A program made the position numbers and the translations under genes. This document shows positions 16,953 through 25,813 of a stretch of 41,095 nt of DNA, one piece after another. Origin of the DNA: a bacterium. Lineage in GTDB: Bacteria; AUK180. The stretch lies in NCBI GenBank assembly GCA_023144005.1, contig JAGLGN010000033.1, positions 1-41,095 of the forward strand, read 5' to 3'. Numbering within the stretch: the first letter of the stretch is position 1; every line of letters starts with the position of its first letter. The notes beneath the pieces are model-generated. The model ran no database searches. It worked only from the letters and a program-made list of their open reading frames with translations, and was not told the origin of the DNA.

Positions 16953-17483
16953 CTATTTAAGAGATTTACTCGGTGTATCGGGGAATATTTTATCTTTCAG
17001 CTGAATATAGATAAGGGCATTTACTCCGCCTGTAATAAGTCCGAGAAGTATCGCAAGGGACAATAGATTCATACTCGGAACTGTCCATAGCAAAAAGGAA
17101 AGAGTGAGAAGCTGTATCACATTATGAACGATCCCGCCGGCGATGCTGATCCCATATACCGAAAATATCCCCGTTCGATAGAAAAGCAGCATCACAGTAT
17201 ATGAAAATAATGCTCCCGCCATCCCCATAGGAAACATGGGCGTAATGATCCTGCCGAAAAGAAGTGAAGCGACAGCTGTCTTCATGAGAGTAGTAATGAG
17301 AGCGAGTTTGTATCTTCTGTTGAATATCAGATGCATGATCACTATATTGGCGGCTCCCAATCTTAGAAACGGGATCGGCTTGGGGATCGCGCTTTCGATT
17401 ACTCCTACAAGTGATGCCAGTAGTATGTAATATAATACGGTCAGATCCCCTTTTCCTACTTTGTAATCATCCGGAAATCGCAT
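16953..17483 (-). CDS. Gx transporter / heptaprenyl diphosphate synthase component I family membrane protein
   Basis: A 176-residue integral membrane protein with about five hydrophobic segments. It matches the family PF07456: the first helix with ASLVGVIESAIPKPIPFLRLGAANI, then FGRIITPMFPMGMAGALFSY and SIAGGIVHNVIQLL. Many databases name it heptaprenyl diphosphate synthase component I. The family is also described as Gx transporters and is often next to NusG domain II proteins, exactly as here. A substrate-uptake subunit is therefore more likely than a prenyl synthase (inference). The ATG lies 4 bases after SD AAGGAGAGG and overlaps the upstream gene by 17 bp. Confidence 0.85.
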   Translation of the reverse strand: MRFPDDYKVGKGDLTVLYYILLASLVGVIESAIPKPIPFLRLGAANIVIMHLIFNRRYKLALITTLMKTAVASLLFGRIITPMFPMGMAGALFSYTVMLLFYRTGIFSVYGISIAGGIVHNVIQLLTLSFLLWTVPSMNLLSLAILLGLITGGVNALIYIQLKDKIFPDTPSKSLK

Positions 17484-17853
17484 CGACCTCTCCTTTGCCG
17501 CCTATGCGGATCAATATCTCGTTCGGTACACAGATTATTCTTTCCCCTGCTCGAAAGATATCTCCCCTATGCATGCATATCTTATCTCTGCATTCTGTTT
17601 CTATTATCCGTAATTTTCCGTTACTTACGCGAATGTGCAAATCACCCTGCGCGCCTTTTACTGTATAATATTTGTCTTTTGATAGATCGATCTTCAGAAT
17701 GTGTTCATTTTTAAAATAAACAAGGGCATAACGGCCGGTATCTGCTGTTATGCCCCTATAGAACATAAATAATACGATCGTCACCATTAGAATGATGAAG
17801 ATCAGGTCTGCGGCTCTCAGCCGTTGATCAGGTTCCCATTTCCCAAGAGGCAA
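17467..17853 (-). CDS. NusG domain II membrane-anchored protein
   Basis: A 128-residue protein with one N-terminal membrane helix (about 16-34, [19 protein letters not shown]). The outside domain of about 90 residues is of the NusG domain II type (PF07009). It is recognised by the conserved [35 protein letters not shown] (in parts, about 83-118), including the paired cysteines C88 and C93 and the late C. It is a stand-alone domain, not the transcription factor NusG. The start is a TTG (17851-17853) with SD AAGGAG 4 bases before it, inside the 3' end of ahcY. Genes of this type commonly accompany Gx transporters. Confidence 0.88.
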   Translation of the reverse strand: MPLGKWEPDQRLRAADLIFIILMVTIVLFMFYRGITADTGRYALVYFKNEHILKIDLSKDKYYTVKGAQGDLHIRVSNGKLRIIETECRDKICMHRGDIFRAGERIICVPNEILIRIGGKGEVDAISG

Positions 17854-19078
17854 GATACTCCTTCTGTTCTTCGGTCAATACATCGATATCAATACCTAAG
17901 GTTTTAAGTTTCAGCATCGCTATACCGGAATCTATCTCTTCCGGAATGGTATAAACCTGTTTTTCGAACGTCTTGTAATTATTCCAGATATATTCTGCGG
18001 AGAGCGACTGATTGGCAAATGACATATCCATCACCATTGCGGGATGGCCTTCCGCCGCCGCGAGATTAATCAATCTTCCGTCTGCGAGAAGATTGATCTT
18101 TTTGCCGTCAGAAAGAACATATGTATTCACAAATGGTCTGGCTTCAAAGGATTCCTTTGAGATCTTCTCCAAAGCCGCTTTATTTATTTCTACATCAAAA
18201 TGTCCGGAATTACATACGATGGCATTGTCCTTCATTTTTTCAAAATGATGCTTATCAATAACATTAATGTCTCCGGTAGATGTTATGAACACATCTCCAT
18301 GAGAGGCAGCCTCTGCCATCTTCTGGACTTTGAAGCCATCCATAACCGCTTCCAGTGCCTTCACGGGGTCTATTTCGGTTACCGTTACATTAGCGCCCAT
18401 TCCCCTGGCTTTGGTTGCTATGCCTCTGGAGCACCATCCGTATCCGGCAACGACAACATCTGATCCTGCGAAAAGAACATTTGTGGCTCTGATGACACCA
18501 TCAAGGGTTGACTGCCCTGTTCCGTATCTATTGTCAAAGAGATGCTTGGTCAAAGCATCGTTCACCGCGATAATGGGGTACTTCAATGCGCCGTTTTTAG
18601 CCATTGCCTTTAATCTGATAACACCCGTTGTGGTCTCTTCGGTACCGCCCAGGACAGGGAAGGTATGATTACCCTTATGGTAAACGGCAACAAGATCCGC
18701 GCCGTCATCCATTGTCACCTGGGGCTTCATTTCCAGGAGTGAGTTCAAATGATCATAATATGTGTCATTATCCTCTCCATGAATCGCGAATACACTTATT
18801 TCATAATGTTTCACCAACGCTGCGGCTGTTTCATCCTGTGTAGAAAGAGGATTAGAAGCTGCGAGGCGCACTTCGGCTCCGCCCGCTTTCAGGGTCCTCA
18901 TTAGATTCGCTGTCTCTGTCGTAACATGCAGGCAAGCTGCGATCCTGACACCTTTAAGGGGTTTTTCTTTTTCAAAACGCTCGCGTATTGAGCGCAGAAC
19001 AGGCATATTCCTTTCTGCCCACTCGATCTTACTCTTTCCAACATCCGCTAAGTTAATGTCTTTGATGTGATATTCCAT
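17828..19078 (-). CDS. ahcY: Adenosylhomocysteinase
   Basis: A 416-residue NAD-dependent enzyme splitting S-adenosylhomocysteine into adenosine and homocysteine, completing the methylation cycle beside metG. Visible are [21 protein letters not shown] (in parts, about 50-70), TEETTTGV (146-153), [19 protein letters not shown] (172-190) and the NAD-binding [11 protein letters not shown] (211-221). The C-terminal [10 protein letters not shown] and [15 protein letters not shown] are family hallmarks. The short, roughly 416-residue length is of the type seen in many anaerobes and archaea. The ATG at 19078 is chosen over a GTG at 19084 because SD GAGGAG is spaced 5 bases from it. It starts 2 bases after the metG stop. 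Confidence 0.97.
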   Translation of the reverse strand: MEYHIKDINLADVGKSKIEWAERNMPVLRSIRERFEKEKPLKGVRIAACLHVTTETANLMRTLKAGGAEVRLAASNPLSTQDETAAALVKHYEISVFAIHGEDNDTYYDHLNSLLEMKPQVTMDDGADLVAVYHKGNHTFPVLGGTEETTTGVIRLKAMAKNGALKYPIIAVNDALTKHLFDNRYGTGQSTLDGVIRATNVLFAGSDVVVAGYGWCSRGIATKARGMGANVTVTEIDPVKALEAVMDGFKVQKMAEAASHGDVFITSTGDINVIDKHHFEKMKDNAIVCNSGHFDVEINKAALEKISKESFEARPFVNTYVLSDGKKINLLADGRLINLAAAEGHPAMVMDMSFANQSLSAEYIWNNYKTFEKQVYTIPEEIDSGIAMLKLKTLGIDIDVLTEEQKEYLASWEMGT

Positions 19079-19080
19079 TT

Positions 19081-20595
19081 TCACTCCTCTTTTAAACGCA
19101 TAAAAATTGGCTCACCCTTCTCCAGCAGCTCGTCGGTCTTCAAACGGCCCCATTCAAGATGCCCATCAGAAGTAAAGTCCCATTTATATTTCAGTTTATT
19201 TAATATTTTATCGGCTGTATCCGGGATTACCGGATAAAGCATTATCGCTGTAAGGCGAAGAGATTCAAGAACGGTATAAAGTATGGCGGAGGTTCTTTTT
19301 AAATCATTTTTACCCGTTCTAAAAGGTGCCGCATCATTGATGTAGGCATTCACCTCGCGCAGATAATCAATTACCGCGCCGATCGCCTTCGGAAGGCGCA
19401 TCTGTGTAAAAGCACTCTCATATTCCTCATGATACTGCGTGAATTTTGCTTTCAAGGCCTCTTCCATTTCACCATATTCAATCTCATCGAGGAGCTTCCC
19501 ATCAAGGTATTTTTCCAGCATCGTTAATGTCCGGTGTAATGTATTTGATACTATATTCACCAATTCATTATTAAATTTTTCTATCAGCCGTTGTTCGCTG
19601 AATTCAGTATCCAGCCCTTCCGGTAGTCCTGAAACTAAAAAATATCGAAGAGAATCAATGCCGTATTTATCCGCTAATTCAAAGGGATCGATGACCATAC
19701 CGCTTCTTTTTGACATCTTTCCTCCCTTCATCAGCCAAAACCCGTGCGCGTAAACGGTAGGCAAGGGAAGGTCAAGAGCTTCAAGTATCGAATACCAGAA
19801 TAGTGTATGGAACCAGAGTATGTCTTTACCTATCACATGAAGGTCAGATGGCCAAAAACGATTGAATTCTTCCATATTCTCAGGGTAACCGATCGCTGTA
19901 ATATAATTCATTATAGCATCGAACCATACATAGCAGACCTGCTCAGGGTCGAAAGGTAGTTTTATTCCCCAGTCAAAATGAGCTCTCGAAACGGATTTAT
20001 CCTCCATTGAATCTTTGATCTTACCCATGATTTCCTTATATCTGAGCCGGGGCTTGATCAAGCCGGGATCTTCCGCCAGTTTCTTTTGCAGAACCGGAAG
20101 GAATTTTGACATAGAAAAGAAGTAATTCTCCTCATCCACCCAATTAACTTCACCGCCGCAAGATGGACATTTTCCTTCTTCAAGTTGTTTTTCATTCCAA
20201 AAACTTTCACATGGAACACAGTGATATGCTTCATACTTCCCTGAATAAATATACCCTTTGTCGTACAATTTCTGCAGGATCATACCGACGCGTTTTTCAT
20301 GTTCGGCATCGGTGGTCCTGATAAATTTATCATAATCAACATTCAGAAGCTTCCAAAGCTCTTTGAAGTACTGCACATTTTCATCCGCCAGTGCCTGCGG
20401 CGACTTGCCGGCTGCCTTCGCGGCCTCAAAGATCTTCTGTCCATGTTCGTCGGAACCTGTAAGAAAAAATGTATCAACTCCCCTCATCTTATGAAACCTG
20501 TTAAGAACATCGCTGAACACGGTAGTATAAGTGTGCCCTATGTGCAGCTTAGAGTTAACATAATAAAGGGGCGTAGTAATATAAAATTTCTCCAT
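19081..20595 (-). CDS. metG: Methionyl-tRNA synthetase
   Basis: A 504-residue class I synthetase charging tRNA-Met. It has the HIGH motif (18-21), KMSKRS (293-298), and a zinc knuckle with C126, C129, C143 and C146. The helical anticodon domain runs from about 355 to 504 and no C-terminal EMAP-type tRNA-binding extension is present, so this is the short form. The ATG at 20595 begins [14 protein letters not shown] as in the family, with the SD GAGG before it; an in-frame upstream codon would add 11 residues with no homology. First gene of metG-ahcY-NusG domain II-Gx. The start at ahcY overlaps its end region, linking Met use with SAH recycling. Confidence 0.97.
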   Translation of the reverse strand: MEKFYITTPLYYVNSKLHIGHTYTTVFSDVLNRFHKMRGVDTFFLTGSDEHGQKIFEAAKAAGKSPQALADENVQYFKELWKLLNVDYDKFIRTTDAEHEKRVGMILQKLYDKGYIYSGKYEAYHCVPCESFWNEKQLEEGKCPSCGGEVNWVDEENYFFSMSKFLPVLQKKLAEDPGLIKPRLRYKEIMGKIKDSMEDKSVSRAHFDWGIKLPFDPEQVCYVWFDAIMNYITAIGYPENMEEFNRFWPSDLHVIGKDILWFHTLFWYSILEALDLPLPTVYAHGFWLMKGGKMSKRSGMVIDPFELADKYGIDSLRYFLVSGLPEGLDTEFSEQRLIEKFNNELVNIVSNTLHRTLTMLEKYLDGKLLDEIEYGEMEEALKAKFTQYHEEYESAFTQMRLPKAIGAVIDYLREVNAYINDAAPFRTGKNDLKRTSAILYTVLESLRLTAIMLYPVIPDTADKILNKLKYKWDFTSDGHLEWGRLKTDELLEKGEPIFMRLKEE

Positions 20596-20618
20596 GCTAA
20601 AACCTCGTAATTGGCTAC

Positions 20619-20647
20619 ATTTTAACACATAAGAGAGAGTATTTCAA
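20619..20647 (-). promoter_or_regulatory. Promoter of metG-ahcY operon
   Basis: Minus strand -35 TTGAAA (20642-20647), 17-base spacer, -10 TAAAAT (20619-20624). Inferred start near 20612, a leader of about 17 bases. The leader is too short for a SAM or SAH riboswitch. The -35 directly abuts the stop of the upstream lipoprotein gene. Confidence 0.7.
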
Positions 20648-20649
20648 AT

Positions 20650-21024
20650 TTATTCCGGGGGTGCGGAGCTGGAGTCTATCGCAATATCAACGGGATTGCT
20701 GGACGCAATATGGGTGCCGCTGATATCATATCCCCTGACGGTAATGCTGATTGTAGAGTTATTGTAAGGAACTGTATCTAAGGCAAATGTATATGGAGAG
20801 GTGGTAAGTGTGGATTTATACGCGCTTCCTACAAATAGTTTGATTGATTTGATTGAGGAGTTATTTACCTGGGTCTTTACCGAAATTTCTCCGTAATGAA
20901 CTGTGCCCCAGCCCGGATATGTTATTGAGATATCATCAACTTCGGGAGTAGTGATATCTGTTCTACACCCGATTAGAAGGAGCAGAATAATAGCAAGCAG
21001 TAATATGGAGTTCCTTTTGTTCAT
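20650..21024 (-). CDS. Small lipoprotein with Ig-like domain
   Basis: A 124-residue protein with a lipoprotein signal: KR, then a leucine-rich helix and the lipobox LLIGC with C20. The mature part (about 30-120) has the strand pattern of bacterial Ig-like (Big) domains: DDISITYPGWGTVHYGEISVKTQV, KSIKLFVGSAYKSTLTTSPYTF (both shown in part), then STISITVRGYDISG. Likely anchored in the outer or inner membrane facing the periplasm or outside. A consensus promoter lies so close that the mRNA would start at the ATG itself; there is no SD. Diverges from the FHA gene. Function unknown. Confidence 0.8.
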   Translation of the reverse strand: MNKRNSILLLAIILLLLIGCRTDITTPEVDDISITYPGWGTVHYGEISVKTQVNNSSIKSIKLFVGSAYKSTLTTSPYTFALDTVPYNNSTISITVRGYDISGTHIASSNPVDIAIDSSSAPPE

Positions 21025-21029
21025 GTTAA

Positions 21030-21058
21030 ATTATATATTTTTAAGAGTCTATTGTCAA
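21030..21058 (-). promoter_or_regulatory. Promoter of the Ig-like lipoprotein (leaderless)
   Basis: Minus strand -35 TTGACA (21053-21058), 17-base spacer, -10 TATAAT (21030-21035), both perfect consensus. The expected +1 at 21023-21024 coincides with the A of the ATG, so the transcript should have no 5' leader. Confidence 0.75.
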
Positions 21059-21092
21059 ATAGGCGAGCGCCATGTCTTGCGCTCGCGCGCTC

Positions 21093-21121
21093 TTGAATTA
21101 TTCATTAAAATAATATAAAAT
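21093..21121 (+). promoter_or_regulatory. Promoter of the FHA gene
   Basis: Plus strand -35 TTGAAT (21093-21098), 17-base spacer, -10 TAAAAT (21116-21121). Inferred start near 21128, leaving about 11 bases of leader that include SD AAAGGAG. The GC-rich gcgctcgcgcgc just upstream separates it from the divergent promoter. Confidence 0.6.
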
Positions 21122-21138
21122 ACATAAAAGGAGATGTA

Positions 21139-21783
21139 TTGGACACCATAATTATCAAAGAGGGCGAAAGTGTTGTGCAGACAATTAAGCTCGAAAAAGA
21201 CCGCTTTCTGATCGGCTCCGATCAGGAATGTGATATATTTTTAGATAATCTTCTCGTTTCCGCCTCCCATGCAGAATTAGTGAAAACAGATAACGGCTGG
21301 TTCTTCAATGATCTGGGTTCCGATGACGGCTCATTTCTCGACGGTGTGAAGGTCGAAGAACATTACCTTGAAAATGCGGATGAGATACAGATAGGCAATT
21401 TTGTCCTTATCTATGACTGCGGCTTCCTCGCGGAAGACGAGACAGAGACCAAGATAGTTTTCGATTCTGAAAATCAGGACCCTGCTTCTTCAGTGAATGT
21501 GCCGAAGATCATTGGAAGACAGAACGACGGCAAAAGTGTAGAGTACCTCATACATAAATCAACGGTTGTTATAGGAAGAGCTCTGGGCGCCGATATCGTT
21601 ATTGAAGATATTACGATCTCGAGAATGCACGCCAAAATACTTTTTCAGAACGGGAAATACTATGTCAAAGACCTGGATTCGAGAAATGGCCTGTATGTGA
21701 ACAAAAAGCAGGTATCAGTATCAGAGGTCAAGAACGGAGATATTATTACCTTCGGAACCTACGCAGTGAAATTTGTCATTTAG
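21139..21783 (+). CDS. Double FHA-domain protein
   Basis: A 214-residue cytoplasmic protein made of two forkhead-associated domains, modules that bind phosphothreonine peptides. FHA2 (about 134-214) is canonical: IGRALGADIVI, ISRMHAKI (SRxH at 161-164) and DLDSRNGLYVN with N183. FHA1 (about 3-95) keeps the fold (LIGSDQECDIFLDN, HAEL) but has SASH instead of SRxH at 41-44 and DDGSF instead of NG. It has lost the usual phosphate-contact Arg and Asn and may not bind pThr. The start is a TTG with SD AAAGGAG 5 bases before it. No kinase gene is in the window. Followed at 25 bp by the radical SAM gene. Confidence 0.9.
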   Translation: MDTIIIKEGESVVQTIKLEKDRFLIGSDQECDIFLDNLLVSASHAELVKTDNGWFFNDLGSDDGSFLDGVKVEEHYLENADEIQIGNFVLIYDCGFLAEDETETKIVFDSENQDPASSVNVPKIIGRQNDGKSVEYLIHKSTVVIGRALGADIVIEDITISRMHAKILFQNGKYYVKDLDSRNGLYVNKKQVSVSEVKNGDIITFGTYAVKFVI

Positions 21784-21790
21784 TATTCCG

Positions 21791-21823
21791 ACATTGTTAC
21801 TGTCTTTATGAATCAGAGCACTA
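21791..21823 (-). repeat. Isolated A-end of the MITE-like element
   Basis: cattgttactgtctttatg followed by aatcagagcacta equals the reverse complement of the first roughly 32 bases of an A unit, with one substitution. It ends at TA. Only this terminus remains; no B unit is nearby. The terminus's outward ATG is the start codon of the next gene. Confidence 0.75.
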
Positions 21824-22689
21824 ATTCTCCTGCTTCCATCTCACAAAATTTAAATAAGATCGCAGAGAATTGTTCTCTCTGTCCCCTGAATTGCGGAGTT
21901 GACCGACTGAATGGAGAGCTGGGTGCGTGCGGAGTAAACTCACTCAGGATATCTTCGATCAATCTTCATCATGGCGAAGAGCCGCCGATCTCCTGCGGAA
22001 GCGGTTCAGGAACGGTGTTTTTCTCCGGCTGCAGTTTGAATTGTTTTTTCTGTCAGAACTATCCGATCTCGGCTCTGAAGTACGGCAAGGAGTTCTCGGA
22101 AGAAGAACTGATAGAAGAACTTCTTTTACTGCAGGATAGGAAAGCCGCGAATATCAATCTCGTCACACCTACGCATTTATCACACCTTATCATTCCCGTG
22201 ATCGCTAAGGCAAAGAAGAACGGGCTCTCCATACCTATTGCTTATAATACCTCCGGCTATGAATCCCCTGCTATTTTGAAACTGATCGATCCGATGATCG
22301 ACATCTATCTCTATGATATGAAGTATTCGAGTGATCAACTTGCAATTAAGTGCTCAAATGTGACAAATTATGTTGAAAACAATAGAGAGAGCTTTCAGAT
22401 ATTGATAAGGAGCAATAATGAGATCATTGAAGAAGGTAAAATGCTTAAAGGAGTTATCATCCGGCATCTCGTCCTTCCCGGGCAATTAAATAATACATTT
22501 GAAATTCTTGAGTATTTAAGTGCTTTCAAGGAAAAGCTGCACCTCTCGCTTATGTTTCAATATTTTCCCGCTTATAAGGCGGCAGACAACCCCGAATTCG
22601 GGCGCAAGATCAGCTATGATGAGTATAACAAAGTGTTAGAACAATTCGACCGGCTTGGATTTGAAAAGGGTTGGGTACAGGAATTGTAA
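21808..22689 (+). CDS. Radical SAM protein, PflX-like (COG1313)
   Basis: A 293-residue radical SAM enzyme related to pyruvate formate-lyase activases. An N-terminal cysteine set CSLCPLNCGVDRLNGELGACG (in parts, about 22-42) precedes the radical SAM CxxxCxxC motif CSLNCFFCQN (about 73-82), which holds the [4Fe-4S] cluster that cleaves SAM. Further signatures are NLVTPTHL, YNTSGYES, DIYLYDMKY and FQYFPAYKA. Substrate unknown for this family. The ATG lies inside the terminus of a repeat element, has no SD, and is the only ATG, GTG or TTG in frame between the FHA stop and the cysteine motif. The N-terminal MNQST is thus element-derived. Confidence 0.88.
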   Translation: MNQSTNSPASISQNLNKIAENCSLCPLNCGVDRLNGELGACGVNSLRISSINLHHGEEPPISCGSGSGTVFFSGCSLNCFFCQNYPISALKYGKEFSEEELIEELLLLQDRKAANINLVTPTHLSHLIIPVIAKAKKNGLSIPIAYNTSGYESPAILKLIDPMIDIYLYDMKYSSDQLAIKCSNVTNYVENNRESFQILIRSNNEIIEEGKMLKGVIIRHLVLPGQLNNTFEILEYLSAFKEKLHLSLMFQYFPAYKAADNPEFGRKISYDEYNKVLEQFDRLGFEKGWVQEL

Positions 22690-22704
22690 TGTTCTGATTC
22701 ATAT
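22690..22704 (+). repeat. Isolated terminus of the MITE-like element
   Basis: tgttctgattcatata directly follows the stop codon of the radical SAM gene and matches the element terminus g(t)gttctgattcata. It is inverted relative to the terminus at 21791-21823, so the gene is bracketed by two ends. No recognisable A or B interior follows. Confidence 0.6.
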
Positions 22705-22754
22705 ACGGAGGCTAGAGGTTCGAGTTTAGTGCAGAAAAAGGAATCACATCCGTC

Positions 22755-22775
22755 ATTCCCTACTCGATTGGGAAT
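22755..22775. repeat. ATTCCC-N9-GGGAAT palindrome
   Basis: attccc-tactcgatt-gggaat forms a 6-bp stem with a 9-base loop, in the context gtcattccc...gggaatccatc. Similar words are common intergenic palindromes in Gram-negative genomes, such as the dRS3-type ATTCCC-N8-GGGAAT of Neisseria. It marks the left side of the next dispersed repeat. Confidence 0.6.
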
Positions 22776-23190
22776 CCATCTTTTCATTATTAGCATATGT
22801 TTTTCTCACATCATTTTATGATGTTCAAAAAGAAATATAGTATATTATTGTTCCGGAAGGTGTTCTCTTTTCTTTTCGCTTTTTCCTTCGAACCGAAGCA
22901 TGCACTCATTAAAATGCATGAACTCGTTAGGAAGTATCCTCTCTCAAACAGCATGTCATTTTTCCTCGAACATTCGTTCCTGCCTCTAAAAGCTCTAACG
23001 ATCGCTCACTCCTTCCGGAACTCTCGGTTGGGCGCACGGCTGCGCCGTGCTCGAGGGTGGGGCGAAACATAGAAAAGAGAATGGAAGGAGAAGAAAGGCC
23101 AACTATTCAGTATCAGCAGCGCTTTTGCTAATTTATCCCCTTCTCTTCACCTTTCAACTTTTGAACTTGGAACCTTGAACTTTTGAACAT
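22774..23190 (+). repeat. Complete copy of the dispersed repeat seen at both window ends
   Basis: 22774-22803 matches the last 30 bases of the window (27 of 30), and 22996-23188 matches the first roughly 208 bases. This copy therefore shows the whole unit of about 415 bp. It contains a perfect 7-bp hairpin gcacggc-tgc-gccgtgc, where copy 1 has one changed base. It ends in ttgaacttggaaccttgaac words beside the stop of the secreted FN3-like gene. No good open frame and no transposase; non-coding repeat of unknown mobility. Confidence 0.8.
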
Positions 23191-23198
23191 TATGAATA

Positions 23199-24707
23199 TC
23201 AATAAACGCCGAACCTTCTAATAAGACCCTCGCCGTCAGCATATTCCACATATAAAAAGTAAATACCCGAAGCGAGATCAATATTGATCGTAGCCTCATT
23301 CTTTCCGCTGACATCCTTTTCCAGTATCAAATTGCCGGATGAATCAAATATCTTCAGGACACAATCCCCGCAAATAGCGGATATCCGCATCTCTCCGGCT
23401 TTCTTCATAGGATTCGGAGATAGCGTTAAAAGCTCTCTTTCAGCGACGGGAGCGGTGATCCTGAAACAAAATTGCTCCAGAGAGTCGCTATGCAGCCCTC
23501 CGGAATCAGTTGCAGTAATGTACCAGGTATAGGAATGGAAATTCTCCACTTCCGTAAGTGTATAGAAATTTGAGAATATCGGGCTGACAGTGATCTCGCC
23601 CCCGCTATCGGGTAGAAGATGCAGTGTATAGGAAACACCGTCCCATGGGTCGGGGTCCTGCGATGGGTTCCAGACCAATTCAGGATGAAGCGTTTCCAGG
23701 ATCGCGCTGTCCGATGGGGAAAAGAGACTGAAAGGATACGGGTTCTCATTCGCGATGTCCACGCTGAATGTCTGAGATGAATATCTGCTGATCCGGGTAG
23801 TTCCCCTTTCCGGATCATATGCATAGACCTGCCACTCAAACAATGAATTATCGTTATCGGTACCGAAGGGCTTAACGAATTGCGTATCCGACCCAACATT
23901 CTGCATCACATAGAGATCAGCCGCGCTAACTTCCCTTATCCTGATCTCATATGTCGGAGTGTCGGCGGAGTGTGCCCTATCCCATGAAAATGTAACATTT
24001 AGTGTATCTACCTTTGAAAAAGACAAAGGAGAGAAGAGCTCGAAGGAAAATGTCTTGAAGTTCTCTATCGCGGAAGCGCGTGTATTTAATGCGGTATCGG
24101 ATGCGATAACCTGCCAATAATACGACATGTCTTCCTTTAACACCCCCAGAGAATATGAGTTGGTTTCGCCTGCGATATACGACACATAAGTATCCATTCC
24201 GGATGATGTTGAAAGAAAGACAGTATATGTCACCGTATCCCAAGGATCATTATCATGAGAGTGCTGCCAGGTCAATTCCGGATTTTCTTTCTCTATCTGT
24301 ATATTTCCGATCGGAAATATCAGATTGAATGCTTCGGGATCTTCTTCAACTTCATTTACACCAAACCATGAAATAGAGTCGCTGTCAGTTTTCTCCAGAT
24401 CCTGATCCTCCGCTGAAACATACCACCAATACTCTGAATTTTCCTGGATGAGGGCTGAGCCATAGGTATCAACTGTAGAAAAGGCTTTTGTATAATCAGA
24501 GCAATTATCCGATATCCAGACGGTATAGGTTACAGGACCTGCTTCCGGATCAATCGAGCTTTCCCAGGAAAAAAGAACATTATCGGAGTTTAATATTTCC
24601 TGATCCGGAGATATTAGATCAAATGCCCCCGGAGGAGCAGCGAATATCGGGACAATAAACAGGATCATCAATGATAGCAAAATATTGATCTTCATAGTAT
24701 TCCTCAT
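23199..24707 (-). CDS. Secreted FN3-like protein with type IX-like sorting domain
   Basis: A 502-residue exported protein (signal peptide about 5-23, NILLSLMILFIVPIFA). Four or five FN3/Ig-like repeats of about 95 residues follow. Each begins with FxLxxPxxxxxL and contains FSWxxSxDPxxxxVTYTV and YWWYVxAxD motifs; for example LIFPIGNIQIEKENPELTW and LFSPSDSAILETLHPELVW open two of them. The final 75 residues (LTLSPNPMKKAGEMRIS...LKIFDSSGNLI...LASGIYFLYVEYADGE) are a type IX-like C-terminal sorting domain. The first ATG overlaps the stop of the upstream SpoIID-like gene by 4 bases; a second in-frame ATG lies 12 bases on. Last gene of the tgt operon. Role unknown, probably surface-linked. Confidence 0.83.
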   Translation of the reverse strand: MRNTMKINILLSLMILFIVPIFAAPPGAFDLISPDQEILNSDNVLFSWESSIDPEAGPVTYTVWISDNCSDYTKAFSTVDTYGSALIQENSEYWWYVSAEDQDLEKTDSDSISWFGVNEVEEDPEAFNLIFPIGNIQIEKENPELTWQHSHDNDPWDTVTYTVFLSTSSGMDTYVSYIAGETNSYSLGVLKEDMSYYWQVIASDTALNTRASAIENFKTFSFELFSPLSFSKVDTLNVTFSWDRAHSADTPTYEIRIREVSAADLYVMQNVGSDTQFVKPFGTDNDNSLFEWQVYAYDPERGTTRISRYSSQTFSVDIANENPYPFSLFSPSDSAILETLHPELVWNPSQDPDPWDGVSYTLHLLPDSGGEITVSPIFSNFYTLTEVENFHSYTWYITATDSGGLHSDSLEQFCFRITAPVAERELLTLSPNPMKKAGEMRISAICGDCVLKIFDSSGNLILEKDVSGKNEATINIDLASGIYFLYVEYADGEGLIRRFGVY

Positions 24708-25813
24708 TTCTTCAATTGCGAGATATTTTTAAGCTCAATGCCTCTGAAGTAGAATTCCAAAATGTACTTCTGGCCATGGCCTAATTCAGCTAATCTGTTC
24801 GCGCCGTATTGACACATGCCGACCCCGTGGCCATACCCTCTGCCACTGAAGATCACATTATATCCGTCGAGTTCGATCCCCGTTATAAACAGAGATTTCA
24901 GCTTATTTGCGCCCATAAGGGCTCGGAAATCCTTCCCTGACATTGAACATACTTCTCCGTATGGCCCTTGAAATATTAATTTCTTTACCCTTCCGGCCTT
25001 GCTTTTTCCGCTATGCCCGATATCCTTAATGAATGGGGCATCCATATCGCAGGACTTATTTATAACTTCAGTGAAGTCGTCCATCGTCAATGAGTATTCC
25101 CATTCATATCTGGGAGAATCCATACAATATGTGCACTCTACGGTTGAAAGGTAGGGAAAACCCTTTCCCCAAAGGTTTTCCGAACTTTCGGTGTAACCCC
25201 CGCAGGTGGAATGGTAGAAAATAACGATCGGATAGCCCTTATAAGTTGCAACTATACTCTCTGTTTCCTTCACAATGCGGGTAATATTTGCGGGAATATT
25301 GACATTCCCCTTGTAGATCTGGTAATTGGTAGTGCTCCCCAGGTCAAATACCGAGCGTTTCTTCAGAATGTGATAATACCCGAAGGTACGGGCAAGGATC
25401 GCCTGAGCTTTTAATGCCTCGGTATTCCATGACACAGGCATTTCACCGGGAACTACACCGGCAACATATTCCTCAAGGTCCAATTTCTGAATTGCTGAGA
25501 TCTTCCCTTTGTATTTCAGTATCTTGATCTGTCCGGAATAGTAATTACCCTTGATCCGCATACTTGAACCCTTTACGGTAACTGACTGCACATCATCTCT
25601 TTCTTCCCCGTAGAATACAGTGATGCCGTTTGAGGCCGAGGATATAGAGATGTTTCCGCTGATCACTCTTTCACTTTTGCCTTTAGCCCTCACTTTCATA
25701 TTGTTTCCATGAAGCTGAATGAAACTGCCGGTAGCAATACGAACCCTGATATTCGTCGAATCAGTACACAATACAAGAAAAATTAAGATGATTAGTACAA
25801 ATGCCTTTTTCAA
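24704..25813 (-). CDS. SpoIID/LytB-domain protein
   Basis: A 369-residue exported protein with an N-terminal hydrophobic signal (about 3-17, KAFVLIILIFLVLC; possibly a lipoprotein at C16, though the box is not ideal). Residues about 110-360 form the SpoIID domain: LDLEEYVAGVVPGEMP, WNTEALKAQAILARTF, YHSTCGGYTESSENLWG and the C-terminal GRGYGHGVGMCQYGA. SpoIID of Bacillus is a lytic transglycosylase acting on denuded glycan; LytB is a related enhancer. In a diderm non-sporeformer it probably trims peptidoglycan (inference). Overlaps its neighbours by 4 bp on both sides. Confidence 0.92.
   Translation of the reverse strand: MKKAFVLIILIFLVLCTDSTNIRVRIATGSFIQLHGNNMKVRAKGKSERVISGNISISSASNGITVFYGEERDDVQSVTVKGSSMRIKGNYYSGQIKILKYKGKISAIQKLDLEEYVAGVVPGEMPVSWNTEALKAQAILARTFGYYHILKKRSVFDLGSTTNYQIYKGNVNIPANITRIVKETESIVATYKGYPIVIFYHSTCGGYTESSENLWGKGFPYLSTVECTYCMDSPRYEWEYSLTMDDFTEVINKSCDMDAPFIKDIGHSGKSKAGRVKKLIFQGPYGEVCSMSGKDFRALMGANKLKSLFITGIELDGYNVIFSGRGYGHGVGMCQYGANRLAELGHGQKYILEFYFRGIELKNISQLKK

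Noticed and set aside
16953-17483. True heptaprenyl diphosphate synthase subunit
   Set aside because: No catalytic DDxxD partner gene is nearby, and the NusG domain II neighbour favours the Gx transporter interpretation.
20596-20649. SAM or SAH riboswitch before metG-ahcY
   Set aside because: The predicted leader is about 17 bases and the gap to the next gene is only 54 bp.
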